DNA of 64,000 bases from JBMYZL01 sp049610385 (GCA_049610385.1 JBMYZL010000004.1:84580-148579), one strand, 5' to 3'. Shown: positions 28,302 to 37,369, counted from the stretch's first letter. The notes: generated by a model from the letters alone, not told the origin. Numbers and translations are program-made.

Positions 28302-30890
28302 ATGCATGTACGCAAGTTTCATTTTTGGTCTTTAGGGACCTTGTTTTTTGGACTCTTCCTGATGAGTCCCTCTGCACAGGCCCAGTTTTGGAAGAAAAAA
28401 TCCAAGTCGGCAAAGCAGGCCACCGAAAGTCGAACCCCAAAAAAAGATGGGCTGAAGTCCATTGATGAACTGACCTCAGCGAGTCAGATGTTTTCTGGAC
28501 TTTTGAACCTCCATCAGGACACCACCACTGGAAAATTGTGGGTTGAAATTCCCGACAGCATACTTGCACAAGAATTCATCTATTTCAGTTACATCGAGGA
28601 CGGAGTCGCCGCCTCTGGAGCCACACGAGGAAATTACCGCGGTTCCAAAATCATCACATTCAACAAGCATTACAACCGGATTGAAGTACACGAGGAAAAC
28701 ACCAATTATCATTTTGACCCTGCAAGTCCTTTGGCCAAAGCAGCTGATGCCAACTTGAACACGCCCATATTGGCCAGTTTAAACATCGAGGGCATTTCCA
28801 AAGACAGCAGCACATATCTGGTCAATGGCAATGACCTGTTTTTGACCGAGCAGTTTCAAATGATCAAGCCTCCCTCCAGACCAGGGCGAAAAGGGGTCCT
28901 CGGCAAGTTGTCCAAGGACAAAACAAAAATTCATTCCCTCAAAAACTATCCCGAAAACACAGAAATCCAAGTGGATTATGTATACGACAACTCTGCCCCA
29001 GAAGCGGGTGGACCAGATGTTGTAGATGGTCGCTTCATCACTGTTCGATATCAGCACAGCCTCCTCGCCATGCCAGATGATGGATTCACGCCGCGGGCAG
29101 ATGACCCACGATTGGGCTATTTCACCACTGAATTGGAGGACATGACGTCCTCAGCATCCACGCCTTGGCTGGACATGATTCACCGTTGGAGATTGGAAAA
29201 AAAAGACCCGGATTCAGCGCTTTCTGAACCGGTAAAACCCATCACATGGTGGGTCGAAAATACCACCCCTCTTGAATTCCGGGATTGGATTGTTTCCGGC
29301 GTCGAAAAATGGAACCAAGCCTTCGAATTGATTGGATTCAAAGATGCCGTGGTTGTCCGGATTCAACCAGACGATGCGGACTGGGATGCTGGGGATATCC
29401 GCTACAATGTCTTGCGTTGGACTTCCTCCCCATCTCCCCGGTTCAGTGGATACGGCCCGAGTTTTGTCAATCCGCGAACGGGTGAAATCTTGGGCGCGGA
29501 CATCATGTTGGAATGGGGTGGAATGGTCGGTCGCTTGTGGAAGTCCGACGTTTTCACCCAAGCTGGCATGGAAGACTGGAGCGCTCGCGAAGAACTGGCA
29601 TGGGCCATGCACCGGTGCGATGCTGGCCAACTCATGGCACGCAATACGTTGTTCGGGATGTCAGGCGCGAGGGTTCGGAACTTCACGGAAGCAGAATTTG
29701 AGCAGTTCACACGGGAAACACTGCATCGACTGGTCCTCCATGAGGTGGGGCACACTTTGGGGCTGAGCCACAACATGCATGGTTCAACCTTGCATTCACC
29801 TGATGAATTGAAAAATTTACAAATCGTATCCGAAACAGGATTGTGCAACAGTGTGATGGACTACCCTGCCATCAATTTTCCGCTGAAGGCTGAGGATCAA
29901 ACTCAATTCTATGATGACAAACCCGGATTTTATGACAAGTGGGTGATTGCATACGGCTACATGCCCGAACAAGCTTCTCCAGAAGAAACAGCGGACGCAT
30001 TGGAAAACATCCTGAGACGATCTGTGGAGCCTGAATTGGTTTTCGGAAATGATGCCGATGACATGCGCCGGCCAGGTGGAGGAATGAATCCTGATGTGAA
30101 CATTTACGATTTGTCGAATGACCCAGTGGCATATGCCAGTGAGCGCTGTGAATTGGTGAACCAATTGTTGCCTGAATTGGCGGATGAGTATGGGAGTGGA
30201 CGCGCGGAAGATTATCATGAGGTGCGCCGGGCTTACCTCACCTTGACTGGTGAGTATCGTACGCAATTGGGTGTCATGACGCGTCAAATTGGCGGCATTC
30301 GCTACAACCGAGCGGCTCCGGACCAACAAACATCAGCTCCTCTTCAACCGGTTGATGAATCGGATCAACAAAAGGCGATGTTGGCCTTGGCCCAGTATGC
30401 CTTCGCACCTGATGCGTTTTCCAGTCACGCTGAAGTTGCTGGATACCTTCAAGAAAGACGACGCGGCTTTGGTTTCTTTTCTGAACCCGAAGATCCCAAA
30501 CTGCATGCACGAATCCTGTCAAGCCAACAAAATGCATTGAGTCATTTGTTGCATCCGCGCGTTCTCCAGCGACTCGTTGATGGTTCGATGTACGGCAACA
30601 CATACACCATTGATGAATTCATGCCTGACCTCACGAATGCCATCTTCGAGGCAGATTTGCGAATTTCGGTCAACACGGTTCGTCAACAATTGCAGTTGGA
30701 TTACATCAAACGACTGATGGCCTTTTCGGATGAAAAAAGCAGCCAAGGGGAATGGGCCAAGACCATGGCTCATGCCGAGTTGAAACGCATCCAACAACTC
30801 ATGAAAACCCATGGCAGTCGAGGAGACCGATTGAGTCGAGCCCACAGGGCCCGAATTCAGGACATGATTGACATCTATTTTAAAGGCTGA
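28302..30890 (+). CDS. Secreted zinc-dependent metalloprotease (DUF5117/DUF4953-type)
   Basis: An 862-residue exported protease. The signal peptide ends near SPSAQAQFW (about residue 28). After a DUF5118/5117-like beta region, the catalytic part holds WIVSGVEKWNQAFELIGF and DIRYNVLRW, then the metzincin zinc site HEVGHTLGLSH with an extended third His. A long helical C-terminal region follows. This architecture is common in Bacteroidota and annotated as zinc-dependent metalloprotease. The start ATG at 28302 lies directly behind a perfect inverted repeat. It ends 13 nt before the convergent SRPBCC gene. Confidence 0.9.
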   Translation: MHVRKFHFWSLGTLFFGLFLMSPSAQAQFWKKKSKSAKQATESRTPKKDGLKSIDELTSASQMFSGLLNLHQDTTTGKLWVEIPDSILAQEFIYFSYIEDGVAASGATRGNYRGSKIITFNKHYNRIEVHEENTNYHFDPASPLAKAADANLNTPILASLNIEGISKDSSTYLVNGNDLFLTEQFQMIKPPSRPGRKGVLGKLSKDKTKIHSLKNYPENTEIQVDYVYDNSAPEAGGPDVVDGRFITVRYQHSLLAMPDDGFTPRADDPRLGYFTTELEDMTSSASTPWLDMIHRWRLEKKDPDSALSEPVKPITWWVENTTPLEFRDWIVSGVEKWNQAFELIGFKDAVVVRIQPDDADWDAGDIRYNVLRWTSSPSPRFSGYGPSFVNPRTGEILGADIMLEWGGMVGRLWKSDVFTQAGMEDWSAREELAWAMHRCDAGQLMARNTLFGMSGARVRNFTEAEFEQFTRETLHRLVLHEVGHTLGLSHNMHGSTLHSPDELKNLQIVSETGLCNSVMDYPAINFPLKAEDQTQFYDDKPGFYDKWVIAYGYMPEQASPEETADALENILRRSVEPELVFGNDADDMRRPGGGMNPDVNIYDLSNDPVAYASERCELVNQLLPELADEYGSGRAEDYHEVRRAYLTLTGEYRTQLGVMTRQIGGIRYNRAAPDQQTSAPLQPVDESDQQKAMLALAQYAFAPDAFSSHAEVAGYLQERRRGFGFFSEPEDPKLHARILSSQQNALSHLLHPRVLQRLVDGSMYGNTYTIDEFMPDLTNAIFEADLRISVNTVRQQLQLDYIKRLMAFSDEKSSQGEWAKTMAHAELKRIQQLMKTHGSRGDRLSRAHRARIQDMIDIYFKG

Positions 30891-30903
30891 AGACCCCGCA
30901 TTC

Positions 30904-31371
30904 TCAATCGGCTTTTGGAAACAGCGTTCTCAGACGCTCTGCGCGGAAGGCGAATATGGCATCGACTTGCCGTTTGACCCACCATCCAATGAGGAAGTGC
31001 CCGAATATGCCCCCGGGCACGGCGTAATGCAGAACATCTGTGATTTCGACTGCATTCGGTCCCTTGGCTTCGAAGCGATGAAGGTGGTGCCACAAAGCGT
31101 AAGGACCAGAAAGTTGGTTATCCACAAAGTACACACCCTCCTCCACGTGAACAATTTCTGTGGTCCAACGCATGGGCCAACCGAACAGTGGAGAAATTTT
31201 GTAGGTCAAAATTTGACCTGAATAAACCGGTTCACTGTCTCCTGTAAGTGGAGTGAATCCCATAGAGGTGGGCGTGATTTTCTGCAAATTTTTGGGTTGG
31301 CTGAAAAACCGCCATGCGTCAGCTGCAGAGATGGGCAAGACTTGTCGTTCCGTTCTTCGAATCATTCGCAT
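30904..31371 (-). CDS. SRPBCC-superfamily protein (polyketide cyclase/START-like)
   Basis: 155 residues from the ATG at 31371. The pattern RTERQVLPISAADAWRFFSQ, then NLQKITPTSMGF and LFGWPMRWTTEIVHVEEG is typical of the SRPBCC ligand-binding fold found in Bacteroidota (cell division inhibitor SulA-like misannotations). An upstream in-frame ATG at 31440 would place the first residues inside a terminator-like hairpin, so the shorter start is preferred. Ligand unknown. Confidence 0.82.
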   Translation of the reverse strand: MRMIRRTERQVLPISAADAWRFFSQPKNLQKITPTSMGFTPLTGDSEPVYSGQILTYKISPLFGWPMRWTTEIVHVEEGVYFVDNQLSGPYALWHHLHRFEAKGPNAVEITDVLHYAVPGGIFGHFLIGWWVKRQVDAIFAFRAERLRTLFPKAD

Positions 31372-31402
31372 GAGATGAAGACCGCGTTCGCCCGCAAAAG
31401 GT

Positions 31403-31471
31403 TCAAAAAAATGAAGCACCCGCCGTTGCAGGTGCTTCACTACGATTCACAACTAGGTCCTCCTTGAACAT
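31403..31471 (-). CDS. 22-residue leader ORF overlapping an intrinsic terminator
   Basis: A short ORF (starts MFKEDLVVN, ends AGASFF) whose 3' half forms the stem and T-run of a hairpin and whose TGA comes directly after the T-run. AAGGAGG, a strong Shine-Dalgarno-like sequence, lies inside it, upstream of an alternative GTG. It is too short to judge by codon use; whether it is translated or just leader RNA is unknown. Confidence 0.3.
   Translation of the reverse strand: MFKEDLVVNRSEAPATAGASFF
31404..31439 (-). terminator. Intrinsic terminator or attenuator upstream of the SRPBCC gene
   Basis: On the minus strand GAAGCACC (31431-31438) pairs with GGTGCTTC (31413-31420), followed by ATTTTTTTG. 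It sits between an AT-rich promoter-like zone with a TATATTCG box (31490-31497) and the SRPBCC start at 31371. An outer GTTCAA/TTGAAC pair (31464-31469 with 31401-31406) could form an alternative fold. It could end a small RNA of about 80 nt or attenuate the downstream gene. Confidence 0.55.
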
Positions 31472-31489
31472 AAGTTCACTGACCCAATA

Positions 31490-31497
31490 CGAATATA
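31490..31497 (-). promoter_or_regulatory. Putative -7 box (TATATTCG) of the leader transcript
   Basis: Matches TAnnTTCG, the variant seen at other starts in the window. It lies in a strongly AT-rich stretch (31485-31540) that also holds two ATATAACA copies. Transcription would start near 31485, before the 22-residue ORF and terminator. Confidence 0.35.
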
Positions 31498-31580
31498 ACA
31501 AATATTTAGATATAACACATATTTATCTCGTCTAACTATTACTTACCGTCGTCAAAAACCCAGTTTATCATTTCTACGCC

Positions 31581-32723
31581 GTGCCTAACTTCGCAGTGAT
31601 GATCTGGCAGGTGATTCGCACAACTTCTTTGATCTTTGCTGCACTGTATGCATTGACGTTTCATGGGCAAGCTGATTTCCAACACTATACACGGTTGTTT
31701 GAAGCACGGTGGACACTTCAAGATTTGCCCACCGAATTCCATCAAACACGAGCCATAAAACCCCTACTGAAGAATACGATACTGGCTCCAGATGAATTGG
31801 AATTGGCTTTTGAACCTTGGAATGATCAAGATTCCATGGAAAACGTCGTGATGCAGTGGTATCTGAGGGACAACATGCGCAATTTTCAGCGCATGGGATG
31901 GCTCTACGATGGTTTTGGTCATCCGCTCAGGTCAGAGCTTGAGAAACGCAACCTGCCAATTGCCTTTGCCTGCCTCCCGCTGATGCTGACTGCGGGAGAC
32001 GCCAGTTATGTGGGACCAGGTGGACGGGCGGGTCTTTGGGCTTTGTCGACATCTGAAATTGAGGGGAATTCGACGAATTCCATGGATCGACGCCATTTGA
32101 TTGAGTGGTCCAATCAATTTGCATTGGATCGATTGGAAGCCATTCATACTCAATACCCGGAAGACCCATTGATGGTTTTGTGGACCTATCTGCATCGCGG
32201 TGAACACCCCCTGGGTTCAACTCCACCGGAACCAGGCGTTTCTTCTGCTTTTGATGCATGGATTACCTTGTTTCGTGTCACTGCACGTTTGCTTGAAAAT
32301 TTCAATCGTCCTTCCGCTAGAGGTGAATGGATCTTGATGTGGTCGAGTTGGGAGACCGTGTCGTGCCCAGGTCACATTTCAAGGTCCTTTCTGCGAAAAC
32401 ACATGGGTTGGAACCGCAGAGATCAACAAACGTGGATGCCAGCCATCATAACCATGGATTGGGACTGCGACATTTGGGAACAAACCGAATTGTCCTTGCC
32501 ACCACATTTGGCAGCACGATGGAATTCCATTCAATGGCCGCTGAACAAAGACGACATTCATTCGGATTGGGTACCCATAGAGCATGTTGTTCAACCCGGT
32601 GAAACGCTGGGCAGCATCGCCAGACTGCACGGTGTTTCGCTCACCGAAATCATCGACTGGAATGGCCTGGAAAACACAGCGCTTCAAGCCGATCAAACCC
32701 TTTATATCCACGCTCTGAGATGA
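31581..32723 (+). CDS. LysM protein with a degenerate lytic-transglycosylase-like domain
   Basis: 380 residues. An N-terminal hydrophobic segment (about 8-26) may be a signal peptide. Residues about 125-210 resemble the SLT domain of MltD-type transglycosylases (LPIAFACLPLMLTAGDASYV, then GPGGRAGLWALS), but the catalytic Glu of the LPLIES motif is Leu136 and AYNAG is absent. A LysM domain (VVQPGETLGSIARLHGVSLT) ends the protein at about 330-378, so it should bind peptidoglycan without cutting it. GTG start at 31581, or ATG at 31599. Its stop overlaps the SGNH gene by 4 nt (ATGA). Confidence 0.72.
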   Translation: MPNFAVMIWQVIRTTSLIFAALYALTFHGQADFQHYTRLFEARWTLQDLPTEFHQTRAIKPLLKNTILAPDELELAFEPWNDQDSMENVVMQWYLRDNMRNFQRMGWLYDGFGHPLRSELEKRNLPIAFACLPLMLTAGDASYVGPGGRAGLWALSTSEIEGNSTNSMDRRHLIEWSNQFALDRLEAIHTQYPEDPLMVLWTYLHRGEHPLGSTPPEPGVSSAFDAWITLFRVTARLLENFNRPSARGEWILMWSSWETVSCPGHISRSFLRKHMGWNRRDQQTWMPAIITMDWDCDIWEQTELSLPPHLAARWNSIQWPLNKDDIHSDWVPIEHVVQPGETLGSIARLHGVSLTEIIDWNGLENTALQADQTLYIHALR

Positions 32724-34234
32724 ACCCACAGCATCCTCGTGGCGCCAGGAAAGCGGCAATTTTCATGGCTTCAGTCGCAGCCGGTTGGCTGGGTTTGCTG
32801 GCCATGTTGCCGAATGGTCTGGATGTGGAATGGCAAGGAGTTCGTTTCCTGTCTTTCCCCAGTTGGGCCCAATGGTGGCGTCCATCAGAACCTGTCATGA
32901 CGGCCCAAGCCGCAGAAGAATGGGTTGAAAAACTTGAAGTCCTCTCGGCAGATGATGTCACATTCGATGCGGCCGTGAGTTCCATTTCCAGCAGCTCTTC
33001 TTTGGATTCCACATCGAGCTCGTCTGCAGGGGAATCGACCCATTTGAAATCATCAGTTGCCGTCCGTGGTTCTGATTCGATTCCCTTCTTGATCGCCGAT
33101 GTTGTGGCCAGGGATGCCATGTTGAATTTCTTTCGCTTGTGCGCAGACACGACAGGCGATTTGGTGAATGGCAAGCCGATACATGTATTTCATTTTGGTG
33201 ATAGCCAAATTGAAGGGGATCGATTCACATCCATCATTCGAGAGGAATTCCAAAGCCATTTTGGAGGCTCTGGTCCGGGGTGGCTGGGCGTTTCTCCACC
33301 TTCACCCTCTATGACCGTGAATTTGACAGTTTCAGACCCCAAGTTGTGGCGACGAGAAACGCGATTCATGACCCCGGACTCCTTGATTGATGATGAACGA
33401 TTCGGTTGGCTCGCATCCCGAAGTTCATGCGACTCCTCTGGAACCATTCAAGTTCGAGTGCACCCTCGGGCCTCGCTTGGGGCGCGTTCATGGGACCGCT
33501 TCGAATTGCAATTGGATTCATCCAGTCAACCCCTCCCGATTCAATGGCAAACCGCTAACAGTGCGATATGGCATGACACCCTCATTCCGCCATCTGCGGA
33601 AGTCCGCAAGGTGGTCTGGCGGGAAGATTCACTGCCTATGCCTGCCCTGTTGGAATTTCCGACTGGCATGAATCATTTGTTGGGCGCTGGCTTGTGGAGT
33701 CAAGAACCCGGAGTAATTGTACACAACATTCCCATGCGAGGGAGCTCGGGCACCCTGTTTCGAAAGCTCGATGCGGATGTCCTGGCCCAGCAGGCGCAGT
33801 CTTGCCCGGCACATTTGGTCATTCTGCAGTATGGGGGAAATGCCGTTCCTTATTTGCAGGATGTGGGAGCAGCCGAGCGGTACGGCAGGTGGTTCAGCCG
33901 CAACATTCAACGAATTCGGGAATTGATGCCCCAAGCCGCATTCGTCATCATCTCCAACGCTGATATGGCAGAAAATGTCGAAGGTCAGTGGCTCACCAAA
34001 CCCATGGTGGCCCCCATGAGGGACGCCTTGCTGAGGGTCGCTGAGCGTGAACATGCCGTTTTCTTCGATTTGTTCGAAGCCATGGGAGGACATCACAGCA
34101 TGGCCGGTTGGGTGCAAACCGATCCACCACTTGCAGGCGCAGACCACATCCATTTCACTCGGCGCGGCTCGAATGTCCTCGCCCGGTTGTTCATGGAGTC
34201 GCTTTTCCAGCTTCAAAATAATGCCCATGATTGA
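32720..34234 (+). CDS. SGNH/GDSL-like protein, partner of an MBOAT acyltransferase
   Basis: 504 residues with an N-terminal membrane segment (about 12-31) and a Ser-rich linker at about 86-112. The SGNH fold starts at about 155 with the nucleophile block FGDSQIEGD (Ser162), then block III LQYGGNAV and the terminal Asp-His pair in ADHIHFTRRG. It most probably handles acyl groups on a surface polymer in the periplasm, as AlgJ/AlgX- or PatB-like partners do. ATGA overlap with the LysM gene and 14-nt overlap with the MBOAT gene indicate one unit. Confidence 0.82.
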   Translation: MNPQHPRGARKAAIFMASVAAGWLGLLAMLPNGLDVEWQGVRFLSFPSWAQWWRPSEPVMTAQAAEEWVEKLEVLSADDVTFDAAVSSISSSSSLDSTSSSSAGESTHLKSSVAVRGSDSIPFLIADVVARDAMLNFFRLCADTTGDLVNGKPIHVFHFGDSQIEGDRFTSIIREEFQSHFGGSGPGWLGVSPPSPSMTVNLTVSDPKLWRRETRFMTPDSLIDDERFGWLASRSSCDSSGTIQVRVHPRASLGARSWDRFELQLDSSSQPLPIQWQTANSAIWHDTLIPPSAEVRKVVWREDSLPMPALLEFPTGMNHLLGAGLWSQEPGVIVHNIPMRGSSGTLFRKLDADVLAQQAQSCPAHLVILQYGGNAVPYLQDVGAAERYGRWFSRNIQRIRELMPQAAFVIISNADMAENVEGQWLTKPMVAPMRDALLRVAEREHAVFFDLFEAMGGHHSMAGWVQTDPPLAGADHIHFTRRGSNVLARLFMESLFQLQNNAHD

Positions 34235-35930
34235 AGCCTTTGATCTCGAAAGCATCTGGTCAGTTCTTCAAGGACCGAATGCCCCTTGGAGCTTCACGCA
34301 TTTGGGGTTCTGGTGTTTTTTCTTCGTCGTGTTGTTGATTCAATCAGGGCTTGAGCGCCGACAAGCATGGAGAAACCTGTTTTTGTTTTTGGTGAGTTTG
34401 TGGTTTTATTGGAAAACCAGCGGTTGGTTCTTCACCTTGCTGCTCGCATCCACTGGAATCGGATATGTCTTGGGGAACCAAATCCATGCCTGTGAAGGTC
34501 AGCGCCGAAAACAGTGGCTTGCTTTGGCCATTGCTTTGAATTTGAGTTTCCTTCTGTTTTTCAAATACGCCTATTTCTTCACCGAAAGTTTTCAAGCGCT
34601 TACTGGAATTGGGTTCCGCTTGGTCAATCCAATCGCTCAAGCGTCCAACCAATGGTTCGGCACCCACTTCACAGCTGACCGCATTTTGCTGCCCATAGGC
34701 ATATCATTCTACACGTTTCAGACCATCTCATATGCTGTAGATATTCATCGCAGGGAGGTTAACCCTGCAAAGCGACTGGTGGATTATGGGTTCTTTGTCA
34801 GCTTTTTCCCCCAACTTGTCGCTGGTCCCATTGTCCGGGCCAAGCACTTCCTCCCTCAACTCCACAAGCCATCGGTTGTCTCCAAGACTGCTTTTGGATT
34901 GGCCTTGTTCTGGATTCTCAACGGACTCATCAAAAAAATCTGGCTGGGTGATGGGCTGGCCCTGATGTTGGTGGATCGGGTCTTCGCCAACCCCACCAGC
35001 TTCACCTCCATCGAAAACCTTTGGGCACTATACGGTTACAGCTTGCAGGTCTATGCAGATTTCAGCGGATACACTGACATCGCCACTGGCATTGCCTTGT
35101 TGCTGGGTTTCCACCTGCCCCAAAACTTCAATTCGCCATACAAGGCCCAGCATTTGGGCGATTTTTGGCGGCGATGGCACATGAGTTTGTCGGGCTGGCT
35201 GAAGGATTACCTGTACATCCCCATGGGCGGAAACCGTCAAGGATCGACCTTCACCTGGGTGGCCTTGGGCTTCGTTGTCATCTTCTTGGTGCTCTTGTTG
35301 CCCAACCTTGGAGGCTGGTTGGTCGCTGGAGGCGTCGCCTTGTTGTGGTGGGCTGTCTCCATGCAATTCAAAGGATTGGGACGTTGGACTGTGACCACAA
35401 TCAACTTGATGCTGACCATGCTCATCGGCGGCTTATGGCATGGTGCCTCGTGGAATTTTGTGGTGTGGGGCGGATTGAATGGTGTTGGGTTGGTCGTTGC
35501 CAAATTTTGGCGACAATTGAATCCCTTCAAAGGCAAAGCGCCTTGGTTGGGCATCATGCTCACCTTCCATTTTGTGACGTTCACCCGGATTTGGTTCCGG
35601 ACGAGCAGTGTGACGACCTGGGACGCTTTGGGGGAAAACCATGACTTGTGGTCTGAGTGGATTTCGGCCAATGAAATGGTTCAAGCCCTCATGCATCCCA
35701 TGCCATGGTCGTTGATGCAGGACTTGGCTTTCGCTTACGCCACGCCGTTGTTCATCATGGTGGTTGGTTTCGGGGTTCATGGACTTCCCGAAAAATGGAA
35801 ACGACGCTATCGGTTGTCTTTTGCCAAATCGCCCGGGTGGATGCAATGGATTACCTGCATCGCGGTCGGTGGCTTGCTCTGGGAACGCTTGTCCTCAGGC
35901 AGCGCACCCTTCATCTACTTTCAATTCTGA
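34221..35930 (+). CDS. MBOAT-family O-acyltransferase (AlgI/PatA-like)
   Basis: A membrane enzyme moving acyl (usually acetyl) groups to polymers on the outer face of the inner membrane. About 569 residues and 10-12 membrane segments; MBOAT motifs include LLPIGISFYTFQTISYAVD, FFPQLVAGPIVRA, LGDFWRRWHMSLSGWLKDYL and the catalytic His in LIGGLWHGASWNF. Start at 34221 or 34227, overlapping the SGNH gene. The acceptor is unknown; the LysM neighbour points to peptidoglycan or a wall-linked glycan (inference). The 3' end overlaps the small convergent lipoprotein gene by 10 nt. Confidence 0.92.
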   Translation: MPMIEAFDLESIWSVLQGPNAPWSFTHLGFWCFFFVVLLIQSGLERRQAWRNLFLFLVSLWFYWKTSGWFFTLLLASTGIGYVLGNQIHACEGQRRKQWLALAIALNLSFLLFFKYAYFFTESFQALTGIGFRLVNPIAQASNQWFGTHFTADRILLPIGISFYTFQTISYAVDIHRREVNPAKRLVDYGFFVSFFPQLVAGPIVRAKHFLPQLHKPSVVSKTAFGLALFWILNGLIKKIWLGDGLALMLVDRVFANPTSFTSIENLWALYGYSLQVYADFSGYTDIATGIALLLGFHLPQNFNSPYKAQHLGDFWRRWHMSLSGWLKDYLYIPMGGNRQGSTFTWVALGFVVIFLVLLLPNLGGWLVAGGVALLWWAVSMQFKGLGRWTVTTINLMLTMLIGGLWHGASWNFVVWGGLNGVGLVVAKFWRQLNPFKGKAPWLGIMLTFHFVTFTRIWFRTSSVTTWDALGENHDLWSEWISANEMVQALMHPMPWSLMQDLAFAYATPLFIMVVGFGVHGLPEKWKRRYRLSFAKSPGWMQWITCIAVGGLLWERLSSGSAPFIYFQF

Positions 35931-36124
35931 GCCACCTCACCTTCCTGAGCCCACTCCAAATCTCCAGACTGATAAGCGCTGCAACTGGGTTTTCTGGACG
36001 TACAACTGGCCAACAGCACGGTGGTGGCAAGAAGCACAGCGAATGCTGCAAAACGAGACGATATCGAGAAGGTCGTGGAGGTTGAGGTTGTGCTCATGAT
36101 CGGCGATGGGTTGTAGTTGGGCAT
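35921..36124 (-). CDS. Small lipoprotein, unknown function
   Basis: 67 residues starting at 36124 (MPNYNPSPIM). A Ser/Thr-rich N-terminus and a hydrophobic segment (FAAFAVLLATTVLLASC) end in a lipobox, followed by only about 25 mature residues. The TATTTTTG box at 36134-36141 lies 9 nt before the ATG, which supports this start over the longer ORF from 36187. No family recognised. Confidence 0.62.
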   Translation of the reverse strand: MPNYNPSPIMSTTSTSTTFSISSRFAAFAVLLATTVLLASCTSRKPSCSAYQSGDLEWAQEGEVAQN

Positions 36125-36133
36125 GGTAGCCTT

Positions 36134-36141
36134 CAAAAATA
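36134..36141 (-). promoter_or_regulatory. -7 box (TATTTTTG) for the small lipoprotein
   Basis: Exact TAnnTTTG on the minus strand, 9 nt from the start at 36124. It is part of a divergent pair with 36160-36167. Confidence 0.5.
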
Positions 36142-36159
36142 ACGAAACTTCCCTTGGAT

Positions 36160-36167
36160 TAATTTTG
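36160..36167 (+). promoter_or_regulatory. -7 box (TAATTTTG) for the 114-residue membrane protein
   Basis: Exact TAnnTTTG, 7 nt before the ATG at 36175. Divergent from the lipoprotein box 18 bp away. Confidence 0.5.
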
Positions 36168-36174
36168 TGCATAC

Positions 36175-36519
36175 ATGAAGGAATCAACCGCGACTTCTGG
36201 AAAAGAGTTGGATCAATGGCTAATCCAACTGTGCTTTGTCCTGCTCTTTGCCCTCAATGCCCTTTTCCTATGGACCACATTCGCCCCCAAATTTGACATC
36301 ATCACATGGCTCGATGACCTCATCGGAGCCCAGCGAGCTGTGGTCATGATTGTTGAGTTGCTGGGCACAGCCGTCCTGTTTGTAGACATGGTGACACGAT
36401 TTGACGAACTCCATCCCAAACGACAAAAAGCACATGTGGCCGCCGTTGCTTTTTTCGGCGTTTGCTGGATTTTCCAATTGTTCGTTTACTTCCTGGATTC
36501 TGCCTTGTCGATGACGTAA
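36175..36519 (+). CDS. Small three-segment membrane protein, unknown
   Basis: 114 residues with membrane segments at about 17-34, 53-71 and 88-108. The short polar N-terminus (MKESTATSGKELDQ) precedes the first segment. No family is recognised. It is a single-gene unit behind a near-perfect -7 box. A weak hairpin (GCAGA/TCTGC, 36523-36537) follows but has no T-run. Confidence 0.65.
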   Translation: MKESTATSGKELDQWLIQLCFVLLFALNALFLWTTFAPKFDIITWLDDLIGAQRAVVMIVELLGTAVLFVDMVTRFDELHPKRQKAHVAAVAFFGVCWIFQLFVYFLDSALSMT

Positions 36520-36552
36520 ATCGCAGATTTGGTCTGCAATCACTCAGCACAA

Positions 36553-37329
36553 TCAGTCCAACTGATACTGGTAGTCACTTTCATCCAAGCGCACAGGAAT
36601 TCCCTGGAAACGTTCGAACCTTTGTTTGATGTACAGAATGAATTCATATTGGCTCCAAGACTTCAACAATTCGTCACCTGGATCGCTGAATTCAATAAAG
36701 GCTTGAAAATCTGTATCCGCCAAGTGGATGATGTCATAATCGACATACTTCGCAAACAACTCCCGCAGCAGCGAATGTCGGCGGTCGCGATTCTCCATTT
36801 CCGCCACGGCCCGCCTGCTTCTTTCCTCTCGAGACAACATCTGGTACAAAAAAGTAATCGGTGATTGCATCGCGTCGACACTGGATACCCGGTAATCCTT
36901 TTCATCGTATCCGAGGGTCTCAATCTCCCGAATGATTTCACGCAAATCGCGAGGTGCCACCACTTCAGCTGTCCGAAGATCGAAATGCAACCGTTGCAAT
37001 TGAACCCGCAAATCGAGCGAGTCACGATCCAAGGGCAAGACGCGTTCCAAGGTTTGAAAACCAACAGCCCCGATGGACAAGGCGTCGCCTGGACAAGCCT
37101 GGAGAGCGAATTCTCCCAAGTGATTGACAAAAAAGCCACGGCCCTCTCCCCTGCGATTAACCACCATGGCGGCCGGGATGATGGCTCCATGTACATCCGT
37201 TACCGTTCCTGTGACATGCAACGTGGCACAAGTGTCCACCTGTGCCATCAAGGGCTTGGACAACAGACCAGTACCAACGAAGCACAAACAAAAGATGTTC
37301 AACACCCAATGCTGAGAAAAAGGGGGCAT
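36553..37329 (-). CDS. Exported protein with a CarboxypepD-regulatory-like beta domain
   Basis: 258 residues with a signal peptide ending near KPLMAQVD (about residue 30). Residues about 36-115 match the carboxypeptidase-regulatory-like (CarbopepD_reg_2) sandwich: LHVTGTVTDVHGAIIPAAMV, FFVNHLGEFALQACPGD. The C-terminal part is alpha-helical and of unknown function. Such proteins are common in the Bacteroidota periplasm and at TonB receptor N-termini; here it stands alone. A TAAATTCG box (37335-37342) lies 5 nt upstream of the start. Confidence 0.78.
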   Translation of the reverse strand: MPPFSQHWVLNIFCLCFVGTGLLSKPLMAQVDTCATLHVTGTVTDVHGAIIPAAMVVNRRGEGRGFFVNHLGEFALQACPGDALSIGAVGFQTLERVLPLDRDSLDLRVQLQRLHFDLRTAEVVAPRDLREIIREIETLGYDEKDYRVSSVDAMQSPITFLYQMLSREERSRRAVAEMENRDRRHSLLRELFAKYVDYDIIHLADTDFQAFIEFSDPGDELLKSWSQYEFILYIKQRFERFQGIPVRLDESDYQYQLD

Positions 37330-37334
37330 GCCCG

Positions 37335-37342
37335 CGAATTTA
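37335..37342 (-). promoter_or_regulatory. Putative -7 box (TAAATTCG)
   Basis: TAnnTTCG variant, 5 nt before the ATG at 37329 of the CarboxypepD-like gene. Confidence 0.4.
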
Positions 37343-37369
37343 AGGGGTGTCCACTGGTAACTTGCGAAG

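Noticed and set aside
36523..36537. GCAGA-TTTGG-TCTGC hairpin as terminator of the 36175 gene
   Set aside because: Stem of only 5 bp and no T-run.
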